Below, piece after piece: positions 32,769 to 40,930 of a DNA stretch of 44,873 nt. The position numbers were made by a program, and so were the translations under genes. Position 1 is the stretch's first letter. Every line of letters starts with the position of its first letter. The notes under the pieces were generated by a model. It did not search any database and was not told the origin of the DNA. It was given only the letters and a program-made list of their open reading frames with translations. Source of the stretch: TMED27 sp964350435 (GTDB lineage Bacteria; Pseudomonadota; Alphaproteobacteria; Micavibrionales; Micavibrionaceae). Location: assembly GCA_964350435.1 (NCBI GenBank), contig CAYGJS010000018.1, forward strand, positions 1 through 44,873, given 5' to 3'.

Positions 32769-33956
32769 TTATGCAGGAAGCCACTGTTTTTGAAGATCAT
32801 CCAGTGTTCCTGCGGCAATCGCGGCGCGGATTTCACGCATCAGGCGGTTGATCGTCGCCACATTATGCTGCGCCAAGAGCTGCATGCCAAGGATTTCATC
32901 AGATTTGAAGAGATGATGGATGTAAGAGCGCGAAAACTCGGTTGAAGCCGCAACGCCATTATTTGCGTCTAGGGGGGCGCTGTCGTGCTTATAGCATGCG
33001 TTTTTGATGTTAATGGTTTCACCCAGAACACCTTTCATGAAGGCTGTGCCGTGACGTGCAAGACGGGTTGGGATAACGCAATCGAAGGTGTCAACGCCAA
33101 GGCGAACGAAGCGGAAGACATCCTTGATTTTGCCGATGCCGAGGAAATGGACAGGGCGATCAGGATGCGCATAGGGAAGCGAGGCGCGGACAACGGTTTC
33201 CATTTCTTCGTCTGTGCCGCCGAGGCACCCTCCCACGGCTGTGCCGAAGAATGGGCGATCTTTGGTATATTCGGCGGAGATACGCCGTAAATCTTCGTGG
33301 ACGCCGCCCTGGATGATGCCGTATAGGCTTTGCGCGCCGTTATCATGACGTTCAAATTCGCTCAGGCAGCGATCGCCCCAGCGCATCGACATTTCCATGG
33401 AACGGGCCGTGTAGTCCTTATCGACGTGATAAGGGGTGCATTCATCGAATTGCATCAGCAGGTCGGGGCCGAGTTTGCGCTGGATCTCCATAGAGCTTTC
33501 TGGGGTGAGTTTGATTTTGCTGCCGTCTATGTGGGATTTGAAGACGCAGCCTTCTTCGCTGATGCCGATGAGGCTTTTGTTATCGTGTTTTCCGGTGTTT
33601 TTGCCTTTGATTTCATTGGCCATTGTCCCCTCGCCCAAGGAAAAGACCTGAAATCCGCCGGAATCCGTCAGGAGTGGTTTATCCCAATTCATGAATTTAT
33701 GCAGGCCGCCCTGCTTAGCGATAAGATCCGCGCCGGGTTGGAGCATAAGGTGATAGGTGTTGGACAGGATGATATCCGTGCCGGCCTCATGCATCTGCGC
33801 GGGGGAAAGGCCTTTAATCGCGGCTTTGGTGGCGCAGAAGATATAATTCGGGGTTTCGATGGTGCCATGCGGGGTTTTGAGCGTGCCGAGGCGCCCCCCC
33901 GAATTTTGGTCGGTATGCGTGATATCAAAGGCGAAGTTGGGATATGTTAAAGACAT
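32769..33956 (-). CDS. tgt: tRNA-guanine transglycosylase, atypical (no zinc cysteines)
   Basis: Tgt swaps G34 for a queuosine precursor in tRNA with GUN anticodons. The 395-residue TIM barrel keeps the catalytic residues: Asp98 (LTDSGGFQVFSL) and the nucleophile Asp292 (DTFDCVIPTR). Two things are unlike normal bacterial Tgt. The zinc motif CxCxxC near residues 330-340 is replaced (LDANNGVAASTEFSR), leaving only the His of IHHL. The pocket loop reads TAVGGCLGGTDEEM instead of GGLAVGE, with a Gly at the place where preQ1 enzymes have Val. There is also an extra GKNTGKHDNKS loop. No queA is nearby. Queuine salvage is possible. Confidence 0.88.
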   Translation of the reverse strand: MSLTYPNFAFDITHTDQNSGGRLGTLKTPHGTIETPNYIFCATKAAIKGLSPAQMHEAGTDIILSNTYHLMLQPGADLIAKQGGLHKFMNWDKPLLTDSGGFQVFSLGEGTMANEIKGKNTGKHDNKSLIGISEEGCVFKSHIDGSKIKLTPESSMEIQRKLGPDLLMQFDECTPYHVDKDYTARSMEMSMRWGDRCLSEFERHDNGAQSLYGIIQGGVHEDLRRISAEYTKDRPFFGTAVGGCLGGTDEEMETVVRASLPYAHPDRPVHFLGIGKIKDVFRFVRLGVDTFDCVIPTRLARHGTAFMKGVLGETINIKNACYKHDSAPLDANNGVAASTEFSRSYIHHLFKSDEILGMQLLAQHNVATINRLMREIRAAIAAGTLDDLQKQWLPA

Positions 33957-33975
33957 TCGTGATCGCTCATAACAA

Positions 33976-33997
33976 GATCCCCGCTTTCGCGGGGATG
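33976..33997. repeat. Short palindromic repeat between rpmB and tgt
   Basis: ATCCCCGC (33977-33984), TTTC loop, GCGGGGAT (33989-33996): a perfect 8-bp hairpin. Same kind as the copy at 9-28. It has no T-run on the minus strand, so it is a poor terminator for rpmB, though it may protect the 3' end. Confidence 0.8.
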
Positions 33998-34033
33998 CTT
34001 AAAAACTTTTGACTTAATGCAACGCAGTTCTGG

Positions 34034-34327
34034 CTATGCGGCTTTCTTAGCAAGAACCTTTTCAACTTGCGCTTTAATTTTCTGCAAAGACGGATCAAGC
34101 TTGGTTTTGGCTGTTGATGTCAAATAGGCATCCAGACCGCCTTTATGCTCAATCGTGCGAAGGCCGTGTGCGCTTACGCGGATTTTGACGAGTTTGTTCA
34201 AGGCTTGCGAAAATACGCCCGCGTCCTGAATGTTCGGGAAAAACTTGCGGCGTGTTTTATTCTGCGCGTGAGAAACATTGTTCCCGCTCATTACGCCTTT
34301 ACCTGTTACTGCACAACGACGGCTCAT
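34034..34327 (-). CDS. rpmB: 50S ribosomal protein L28
   Basis: A 97-residue protein with the L28 pattern: MSRRCAVTGKGVMSGNNVSHAQNKTRRKF, the LVKIRVSAHGLRTIEHKGGLDAYL block, and a Lys/Ala-rich tail as in alphaproteobacterial L28. The start at MSRRC is favoured by family alignment; three codons upstream there is another ATG. It stands alone between tgt and the CbiB-like gene. Confidence 0.95.
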   Translation of the reverse strand: MSRRCAVTGKGVMSGNNVSHAQNKTRRKFFPNIQDAGVFSQALNKLVKIRVSAHGLRTIEHKGGLDAYLTSTAKTKLDPSLQKIKAQVEKVLAKKAA

Positions 34328-34399
34328 GACCTTCATCCTTCTCGTCTTAAAATTAATTCTGATGGGGTTTTAATGGATAGATAGCCCCCAAGTCAAGCT

Positions 34400-35434
34400 T
34401 TAATGTGGCAATAACACACCGCTCCAGACATAGGCACTTAACATTGAGGCTACAAAAAGGATTTGCGCGATCACATTTATATACAGGGCGCGGCGCAGAT
34501 GGCCATGATCCACCTTTGCTGTTGCGCCTTTTGGCCCCACCCACTCGCCCTTTATGGCTGTACCCGAGAGGTCTTTTACCCCGCCGCCGAGGGTGATATT
34601 GAGGGCATAGGCCAGAGCCGAAAGCGGGAAGCCGCCTTGCTCATATGGTGCCCTGCCCTTGCGCCCCAGCCAAGCGGTGAGGCTTTTGCCGAGTTTGGCA
34701 GTGGGCGTGATGAAGGCGGCGATATTGAGGAGCATTGCGGCGAAGAGCGCGGGGACAAACCCCATCAGGCGTTCCAAAGCCACAGGCACGGCGGCGAAGC
34801 CAGAATGGAAGCCGCTTTTGCCGAAACGCCAGCTGAGCGCGGCGAGTGCGGTGTAAATAATCGCGATCGGAAACCCGCCGATTATATACCATATAGCCGG
34901 GGCGACTAAGCCTTTATCGAATGTCATGGCTGAAAGGCTTATTGCGGCGCGGGTCACGCCGTAATCATCGCTATTGGCGAGGCTGATGCGGGTGGATTTT
35001 TGGATGGCGCGATAGATGAAGGGTTCGACCTTATCCTGTTCTTGCGCGAAATACAGCCGCAGCAGTGAAAACCAGACCGCGCCCGAGGTGAGAAGAAAAG
35101 AACAGCACAGAACTGGCCAGATGTTGTAGTGCAGGCCCATGGGAATATATGCCTCATAGGCTTTACCGAGAGCGAAAGCGAGGAGCAGCGTCAGAGACGA
35201 AACCATAAAGCCGCGAAACATGAGATCGGCCTGAGGACGCCGCGCTTTATCCAGCTTTTCTCCAAATCGCCCAAACAGCCTGTCAAAAAATTGCCATGAT
35301 AAGGGGTGGACATACCCCGCCAGAGGCCCAGAAATCATGCCCATCAAGACCGTGAGGAGCCAAGCCGCCAGAATCGCTGGAATTCTGTCCGCGTTGAACA
35401 TTTGTGTATGCCATTGGGTGATAAAATCGATCAT
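34400..35434 (-). CDS. CobD/CbiB-family membrane protein, degenerate
   Basis: Related to adenosylcobinamide-phosphate synthase, a membrane enzyme of B12 assembly. The 344-residue protein has five or six membrane segments. Family blocks: SDDYGVTRAAISLSAMTFDKG followed by LVAPAIWYIIGGFP, and the C-terminal FPLSALAYALNITLGGGVKDLSG. In true CbiB the first block reads E-S-x-x-E-N-x-x-D-G; here the Glu and Asn are lost and only Asp-x-Gly remains. It may therefore be a CbiB-like relative with another role, as AmpE is. No other cobalamin gene is in the window. Start at 35434; a longer frame runs to 35524. Confidence 0.75.
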   Translation of the reverse strand: MIDFITQWHTQMFNADRIPAILAAWLLTVLMGMISGPLAGYVHPLSWQFFDRLFGRFGEKLDKARRPQADLMFRGFMVSSLTLLLAFALGKAYEAYIPMGLHYNIWPVLCCSFLLTSGAVWFSLLRLYFAQEQDKVEPFIYRAIQKSTRISLANSDDYGVTRAAISLSAMTFDKGLVAPAIWYIIGGFPIAIIYTALAALSWRFGKSGFHSGFAAVPVALERLMGFVPALFAAMLLNIAAFITPTAKLGKSLTAWLGRKGRAPYEQGGFPLSALAYALNITLGGGVKDLSGTAIKGEWVGPKGATAKVDHGHLRRALYINVIAQILFVASMLSAYVWSGVLLPH

Positions 35435-35537
35435 ATTTTGCGATGAGCCTTTAATCTTGATGCGCTGCACACTAAATGTGATATAGTAGTGTAATCTCTT
35501 TCTGAGATAAAGACCAAGAAACAAGATGGGACTTAAT

Positions 35538-36917
35538 ATGCTTTACCACCTTTACGAATTGCAGCACGCCTTGATGACCCCTGTACGTCTGCAGGCGGAG
35601 TTGACACGTACAGTGTTTCAAAGTCCCTGGAATCCTCTTTCCTATGGACAATATGGCCGTAATATTCGCGCCAGTGCCGAAATGGCCGAGCGTTTGACAA
35701 AGCGTTTCGGGCGTCCTGAATTTGGTCTGCATGAAACGACCATTGGCGGAAAAAGCGTTGAAGTTGTGGAAAAAACAATCGTCGAAAAGCCCTTTTGCCG
35801 CTTGGTTAATTTTCACCGCCGCGTGCGCCGCAACGACCCTACGGTACTGCTGGTGGCGCCGATGTCAGGGCATTATGCTACGCTGCTGCGCGGGACGGTT
35901 CAATCTTTGTTACCCCATCACAATGTTTATATCACCGATTGGGAAGATGCGCGCCAAGTGCCCTATTCCGCCGGAAAATTCAATCTTGACACGTACATCA
36001 CCTATCTGCGCGAATTTATGAGCCTTTTGGGCCCTGACACCCATTTGATTGCGGTGTGCCAGCCGACGGTTCCTGTTTTGGCAGCCGTTTCGTTGATGGC
36101 GTCTGAAAACGATCCGAACCAGCCGCTTTCCATGACGCTTATGGGCGGCCCCGTGGACACGCGGATATCAAAAACCGAAGTGACGGAGCTCGCAGAAACC
36201 CGCCCCTTAAGCTGGTTTGAGCAGAGCGTTGTCTATGATGTGCCGTTTTATTATCCCGGTGCGTTCCGCAAGGTTTACCCCGGATTTTTGCAGCTGAGCG
36301 GGTTTATGTCGATGAATATGGACCGGCATGTCGGATCTTATATGCAGTTTTATCAGCATTTGGTTGAGGGCGATGGAGACAGCGCGAAGGCACACCGCAA
36401 ATTCTATAATGAGTATTTATCCGTCATGGATATTCCGGCGGATTTTTATCTGCAAACCATCGAAACCGTATTTCAACGCCAGCTTTTGCCGCGTGGGCGC
36501 ATGAAATGGCGCGATCCGCATACGGATAAGCTGGTTGATGTACGCCCACAGGATATAACGCGTACGGCATTGCTGACGATCGAGGGGGAATTGGACGATA
36601 TTTCGGCGCGGGGGCAAACCACGGCGGCGCATGATATTTGCTACTCTATTCCGCAGGCGAAGCAGTTTCACCATTTCCAGCTTGAATGCGGGCATTACGG
36701 CATTTTTAACGGCGGACGCTGGCGCACCCAGATTATGCCGCGCATGCGCCATTTTATGAGACTGCAATCCGATTATGATCCGGTTCCAAAAGAGGATCTG
36801 GAAATTGCCGCTGATCTTAAGCCTGAGCGTTATAACCGCGATATCCACGGGATTGCCGCTGTGCGCCGCTGGATTAAGGAAAACCGTGAACAAAGCCATA
36901 AGGAACTTGCAGATTGA
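35538..36917 (+). CDS. phaZ: Intracellular polyhydroxybutyrate depolymerase
   Basis: Breaks down stored PHB granules in the cytoplasm. The 459-residue protein starts MLYHLYELQHALMTPVRL, as the family does. It carries the Cys nucleophile at about 174 (IAVCQPTVPVLAAVSLMA), the Asp in EGELDDISARGQT and the His in LECGHYGIFNGGRWR. No signal peptide. An ATG 12 bases upstream (35526) is also in frame. No PHB synthase gene is in the window. Its TGA overlaps the TTG start of the next gene, so they are coupled. Divergent from the CbiB-like gene. Confidence 0.93.
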   Translation: MLYHLYELQHALMTPVRLQAELTRTVFQSPWNPLSYGQYGRNIRASAEMAERLTKRFGRPEFGLHETTIGGKSVEVVEKTIVEKPFCRLVNFHRRVRRNDPTVLLVAPMSGHYATLLRGTVQSLLPHHNVYITDWEDARQVPYSAGKFNLDTYITYLREFMSLLGPDTHLIAVCQPTVPVLAAVSLMASENDPNQPLSMTLMGGPVDTRISKTEVTELAETRPLSWFEQSVVYDVPFYYPGAFRKVYPGFLQLSGFMSMNMDRHVGSYMQFYQHLVEGDGDSAKAHRKFYNEYLSVMDIPADFYLQTIETVFQRQLLPRGRMKWRDPHTDKLVDVRPQDITRTALLTIEGELDDISARGQTTAAHDICYSIPQAKQFHHFQLECGHYGIFNGGRWRTQIMPRMRHFMRLQSDYDPVPKEDLEIAADLKPERYNRDIHGIAAVRRWIKENREQSHKELAD

Positions 36918-37606
36918 TTTTTGCTTCGCCTCTTGTTGAACTGCCCGAACACGTTATCATCAAGAAAAGTCCGCGTGCGCGCAGGATTGCCCTTCGACTT
37001 GACCCTAAAGATCAGCGTTTTCATCTGATTTTGCCCAAGGGCATAAGCATGCGGCGGGCGCAGCGTTTTGCCGAGGAACATGAAGGTTGGATGCAGGAAA
37101 AGCTGCGTGACCTGCCGACAAGGATCGAATTCAGGCACGGCACTGCTTTGCCAATTCTGGGCAAGCGGGTGACCATCCATATTTCAAAGAAAAAGTTTCG
37201 CCCTGCGATTTGTATCGAGGGCAGAAAGCTTCTTGTTTCCGAGAACGATGCGGACACAGCCGGCAGGATCGAGCGGTTTTTGCGAAAATTTGTTCAGGCG
37301 GAGCTTGAAATCCTCTCCCGAGAAAAGGCTGCGCGCATCCGGAAGAAAGTCAAAAGCGTGACAGTGCGCGACCCCAAAACACGCTGGGGCTCCTGCTCGT
37401 CCTCAGGCGCGCTGTCTTATTCTTGGCGGATTGTCTTTGCGCCCTATGTTGCGCTTGATTATCTGGTGGCGCATGAGGTCGCGCATCTGCGGCATATGGA
37501 TCATAGCGATAAGTTCTGGGCGCTTTGTGAAGACCTTGCCGATAATTACGAGGCGGGGCACGCATGGATGCGGGAGAACGGTCAAGAACTCCGGCGTTAT
37601 GGATAA
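36914..37606 (+). CDS. YgjP-like (DUF45) zinc metalloprotein
   Basis: A 230-residue protein of the M48/SprT-like DUF45 group. The metal site is YLVAHEVAHLRHMDHSDKFW: an HExxH motif with a third His downstream. Before it come VTVRDPKTRWGSCSSSGALSYSWR and an N-terminal RRIALRLDPKDQRFHLILPKG segment, both typical. Members of this family have been called metal-dependent hydrolases; the substrate here is unknown. It begins at a TTG that overlaps the phaZ stop (TTGA). Confidence 0.88.
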   Translation: MIFASPLVELPEHVIIKKSPRARRIALRLDPKDQRFHLILPKGISMRRAQRFAEEHEGWMQEKLRDLPTRIEFRHGTALPILGKRVTIHISKKKFRPAICIEGRKLLVSENDADTAGRIERFLRKFVQAELEILSREKAARIRKKVKSVTVRDPKTRWGSCSSSGALSYSWRIVFAPYVALDYLVAHEVAHLRHMDHSDKFWALCEDLADNYEAGHAWMRENGQELRRYG

Positions 37607-37609
37607 AGC

Positions 37610-37638
37610 TTGACAGCCCCTCTGCTTTTTTTCATAAA
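37610..37638 (+). promoter_or_regulatory. Candidate promoter for the gene at 37742
   Basis: TTGACA (37610-37615) is exact, with CATAAA at 37633-37638 after 17 bases. It starts 4 bases after the end of the YgjP-like gene. Confidence 0.4.
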
Positions 37639-37694
37639 GCATAATGCCTGTTATATCACAAAAGAATATATCGAATTATATCCGAGGGTTTTCA

Positions 37695-37740
37695 GATGTG
37701 CCCGCTATTCAAAATCTGATGTGCCCGCTATTCAAAATCT
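37695..37740. repeat. 23-bp tandem duplication at a gene start
   Basis: Two identical copies (37695-37717 and 37718-37740) of a unit beginning GATGTGCCCGCT and ending CAAAATCT. A GATGC follows. The unit length is not a multiple of three, so the two copies are read in different frames. A GAGGG at 37684-37688 is well placed for the start codons in copy one (ATG 37696, GTG 37698), both of which now lead to early stops. Confidence 0.9.
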
Positions 37741-37741
37741 G

Positions 37742-38599
37742 ATGCGTGATATATTTATTCCTATTCTTATGAGGGATACAACCTGCCTTAGTCTGGTTCC
37801 AAACCTTAATGCTCTAAGAGATGCGCTCGGCAAACCTCCGGGCGATAATCTAAGGGAAAAATTTTTGAGAGCCGAGGAAGTTTGGTATGTTTTTTCGCCG
37901 ACGCCGCAAACAACGCAGGAGCTTGAGCATTTTTCAGAATGGCTCACAGCGCAAATTCTGGCAATTCCAGAACGGCAAGACAGCCGTGTTAAACAGCTCA
38001 TCCGATCTTCACTTTCACAAATTAAAACATGGGAAGATGCAAAAGCGATGAGGATGACGAATTCGCCGCTCATTTATGCCGATGATGCAAGGGCTGCTGC
38101 TCGGGCGCGCATAGTGCCCCAAGAAGAATTGCACGGGCATATAAAGCTTATTCATGAAATGAATCCCGATTATTATTTGGTGCAGATACTAACGTCCAAA
38201 GGTATGATAATGGCTGGCAAAAATGCTAAAAATTGTCTGGGGAGCAAGACGCTTCCTGAGAGGAGTACGCCTCACCGTTTCCGTGTGCAGAAGCCAGAGG
38301 CTTGGATGTATTTTCAAGTGCGTGATCGAGACAATAAGGCTGTGATTACTATTGGCACTGCGGCGACGATACACCATAAAGGGCCGCGAAAAGGTGAAGT
38401 GAAATATTACCGGATCGCTTCGCAGGGGAATGGTGACACAGCTGTGCCTGATGAATTTTGGGATTTAGCGAAAGATGCCGAGCGCCTGATTGCCGATATT
38501 TACGGCCTTAAAGACAAGCTCTTGCCCGCCCAATATCGCTCACTTTATATTCACCTCGATTCAGACCCAGAGCCTGATGAGGATAGATTTGAAATGTAG
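37742..38599 (+). CDS. Protein of unknown function, possibly PcfJ-like (285 aa)
   Basis: A soluble protein. The middle part YYLVQILTSKGMIMAGKNAKNCLGSK, then WMYFQVRDRDNKAVITIGT and a basic KGPRKGEVKYYRIASQGNG, recalls the PcfJ-like pattern (a Cys after an Asn-rich turn, then a strand pair), but the match is weak. The start is unclear because a 23-bp tandem duplication covers it. ATG 37742 overlaps the TGA of a 14-codon frame from GTG 37698, which has a ribosome binding site; the frame is open up to a TTG at 37610, but that is the candidate -35 box. Its end overlaps ruvX by 49 bases on the other strand. Confidence 0.65.
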   Translation: MRDIFIPILMRDTTCLSLVPNLNALRDALGKPPGDNLREKFLRAEEVWYVFSPTPQTTQELEHFSEWLTAQILAIPERQDSRVKQLIRSSLSQIKTWEDAKAMRMTNSPLIYADDARAAARARIVPQEELHGHIKLIHEMNPDYYLVQILTSKGMIMAGKNAKNCLGSKTLPERSTPHRFRVQKPEAWMYFQVRDRDNKAVITIGTAATIHHKGPRKGEVKYYRIASQGNGDTAVPDEFWDLAKDAERLIADIYGLKDKLLPAQYRSLYIHLDSDPEPDEDRFEM

Positions 38600-39066
38600 T
38601 CCAGTGCCCCTTGAAGGATAATTTGCGCGGCGAGTCTGTCTATCAGGCCAGAAGACTTTGCGTTGATTTTGGTTTTTCGTTTGTCCACCATTTTGTCCAC
38701 AAGCTCTTCCACAGAAACTGTGGATAACCTCTCGTCCCAGAGCGCGATCCAGGTTCCCTGCCCCAGTGTATTTTTCATTTCTATTGCAAAATCTCTAATG
38801 CTTTGAGCCCTGCGCCCTTCGCTGCCGTCCATATTTATGGGGTAGCCAATTACAAAACCGCCGATTTCATACTCGTCGATTACGGTTTTGAGAGCCTCCA
38901 TATCGCGTGTGAATTTGATGCGGTTGATGGTCAGGAGCGGCGTAGCAAGGCTTTGCGCGGGGTTGCTGATCGCCAGACCGATGGTCTTTTTGCCGACATC
39001 CATGCCGAGAAGGCTTATGTCCTTAGGCGCACTGAGGGCCATATCTTTTAAAAAACCGATGCTCAT
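38551..39066 (-). CDS. ruvX: Holliday junction resolvase-like protein RuvX (YqgF)
   Basis: RNase H-fold nuclease linked to 16S rRNA 5' end processing and junction cutting. The 171-residue protein has LLGMDVGKKTIGLAISN (first Asp), FVIGYPINMDGSEGRRAQSI, and the WDERLSTVSVEE block. The last Asp is in GLIDRLAAQIILQGALD. A Ser/Gly-rich tail (SSSGSGSESR) ends it and overlaps the converging unknown gene by 49 bases. It is divergent from gatC with 84 bases between. Confidence 0.93.
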   Translation of the reverse strand: MSIGFLKDMALSAPKDISLLGMDVGKKTIGLAISNPAQSLATPLLTINRIKFTRDMEALKTVIDEYEIGGFVIGYPINMDGSEGRRAQSIRDFAIEMKNTLGQGTWIALWDERLSTVSVEELVDKMVDKRKTKINAKSSGLIDRLAAQIILQGALDYISNLSSSGSGSESR

Positions 39067-39150
39067 AACCTTTCAATACAGGTTGCAAGTGGCTGCTGAC
39101 AAGATTATTGTCGAGTGTCTTTTGAACTTAAACGGAATATGTGATTTATA

Positions 39151-39432
39151 ATGGATAGAGAAACCGTAGCGAAAGTGGCGCGTTTGAGCGCGCTGGAGAT
39201 GAGCGAAGCGCAAATGGAAAAATTTGTCCCCCAGCTTGGTAAAATCATGGGCTTCATCGAGCAGCTTTCGGAAGTTAACACGGATAATGTGGAGCCGCTG
39301 GCGAATGTGGTGAATATTGATCTCGCGCTGCGCAAAGACGAGGTCACGGACGGGAATTGCGCGGAGGCCGTTCTTGCGAATGCCCCCGAGGAAACACAGG
39401 GGTTTTTCGTTGTGCCGAAAGTGGTGGAATAA
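39151..39432 (+). CDS. gatC: Asp-tRNA(Asn)/Glu-tRNA(Gln) amidotransferase subunit C
   Basis: Small subunit that wraps GatA and GatB. The 93-residue protein shows VAKVARLSALEMSEAQMEKF and the closing block LRKDEVTDGNCAEAVLANAP then EETQGFFVVPKVVE. No good ribosome binding site is seen, but the start fits the family. It opens the gatC-gatA-gatB run; 9 bases lie between it and gatA. Confidence 0.95.
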   Translation: MDRETVAKVARLSALEMSEAQMEKFVPQLGKIMGFIEQLSEVNTDNVEPLANVVNIDLALRKDEVTDGNCAEAVLANAPEETQGFFVVPKVVE

Positions 39433-39441
39433 GAGGAATAG

Positions 39442-40929
39442 ATGATGAGTGATCTCACCCAATTAACCATATCAGATGCTCTCAGGGGTATGAAAAACAA
39501 GGATTTCACGGCTGTGGAGCTTTGTCAGGCGCATGTTGACGCAGGGGCGAAGGCCAAGAATTTGAATGCGTATATTACCGATACATCAGATCTTGCGCTC
39601 AGCTGCGCGGCCGCTTCAGATAAGCGCTATGCCGATGGCAGCGCGGGGGCTCTGGAAGGCATTCCGCTGGCGATCAAGGATTTATTTTGCACCAAGGGGG
39701 TTCAGACCACGGCGGCCAGCCGCATTCTTGAAGGCTTTGTTCCACAATATGAATCGACTGTGACGGCAAAACTCTTTGCCGATGGCGCGGTCATGACCGG
39801 AAAAGCGAACCTGGATGAATTCGCGATGGGATCCTCGAACACCACCAGTTATTTCGGGAATGTGATTAATCCCTGGCAACGCGGCGACGGGCAGGATTTG
39901 GTGCCTGGCGGATCATCCGGCGGATCTGCGGCGGCTGTGGCGGCGCGGATTGCGATGGGCGCGACGGGGACGGATACGGGCGGATCCATTCGCCAACCCG
40001 CCGCGTTTTGCGGGATTGTCGGGATTAAACCGACTTATGGACGGTGTTCGCGCTGGGGCACAGTGGCGTTTGCGTCTTCTCTTGACCAAGCGGGAAGCTT
40101 TGCCCGCACCGTTGAAGACAGCGCGCTGATTCTGAAATCGATGAGCGGGTTTGATCCGAAAGACAGCACCTCTGCGAATAAAGAAGTGCCTGACTTTGCT
40201 GCGGCCTGCACACAGGATATCAAGGGGCTTAAGGTCGGTATCCCGAAGGAGTACCGCGTGGACGGGATGCCTGCGGAGATTGAGAAGCTTTGGGATAACG
40301 GCATTGCGATGCTTAAAGATGCGGGCGCAGAAGTGGTTGAAGTCTCCCTGCCGCACACACATTACGCTTTGGCGACCTATTATATCATTGCCCCTGCGGA
40401 GGCCTCTTCAAATCTGGCGCGGTATGACGGGGTGCGGTATGGTTATCGCACCAAAGACGGGGAAGCTTTGAAGGAACTGTATTGCAAAACCCGCGCCGAA
40501 GGGTTTGGTGACGAGGTTAAGCGCCGGATATTGCTCGGCACATACACTTTGTCCGCCGGATATTATGATGCTTATTATATCAAGGCGCAGAAAGTTCGCC
40601 GTTTGATTTTGCAGGACTTCGAAAAGGCCTATGAGAAATGCGATTTTCTTTTGACCCCCACGGCACCCTCAGCGGCGTTTGCCATTGGCGAGAACGAGGA
40701 TGATCCGATCAAGATGTATCTGAACGATGTGTTTACTGTGCCTGCTTCGCTGGCGGGATTGCCTGGGATTTCTCTTCCTGCAGGGTTAAGTAGCGAGGGG
40801 CTTCCTTTGGGGCTACAAATTCTGGGGCGCGCATGGGATGAAGAAACAGTCTTCCGCGCGGCAGGTGCGATTGAGCGCGCAGCGAATTTTACGGCTCTTC
40901 CACAAATTCTAAAGAACAAGGCGGCATAG
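39442..40929 (+). CDS. gatA: Asp-tRNA(Asn)/Glu-tRNA(Gln) amidotransferase subunit A
   Basis: The amidase that frees ammonia from glutamine for tRNA-bound Glu or Asp. The 495-residue protein has the Ser-cisSer-Lys triad: Lys79 (PLAIKDLFC), Ser near 158 (VPGGSSGGSAAAV) and Ser near 182 (GTDTGGSIRQPA). GAGG precedes two adjacent ATG codons (39442, 39445). With gatB and gatC it replaces a missing GlnRS or AsnRS, which is usual in alphaproteobacteria. A secreted-protein gene separates it from gatB. Confidence 0.97.
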   Translation: MMSDLTQLTISDALRGMKNKDFTAVELCQAHVDAGAKAKNLNAYITDTSDLALSCAAASDKRYADGSAGALEGIPLAIKDLFCTKGVQTTAASRILEGFVPQYESTVTAKLFADGAVMTGKANLDEFAMGSSNTTSYFGNVINPWQRGDGQDLVPGGSSGGSAAAVAARIAMGATGTDTGGSIRQPAAFCGIVGIKPTYGRCSRWGTVAFASSLDQAGSFARTVEDSALILKSMSGFDPKDSTSANKEVPDFAAACTQDIKGLKVGIPKEYRVDGMPAEIEKLWDNGIAMLKDAGAEVVEVSLPHTHYALATYYIIAPAEASSNLARYDGVRYGYRTKDGEALKELYCKTRAEGFGDEVKRRILLGTYTLSAGYYDAYYIKAQKVRRLILQDFEKAYEKCDFLLTPTAPSAAFAIGENEDDPIKMYLNDVFTVPASLAGLPGISLPAGLSSEGLPLGLQILGRAWDEETVFRAAGAIERAANFTALPQILKNKAA

Positions 40930-40930
40930 C

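Noticed and set aside
33890..33905. C7 tract in tgt, and G7 tracts in the gene at 25387, as phase-variation sites
   Set aside because: All lie in intact frames of apparent housekeeping type; runs of seven occur by chance at this base composition, and there is no sign of switching.
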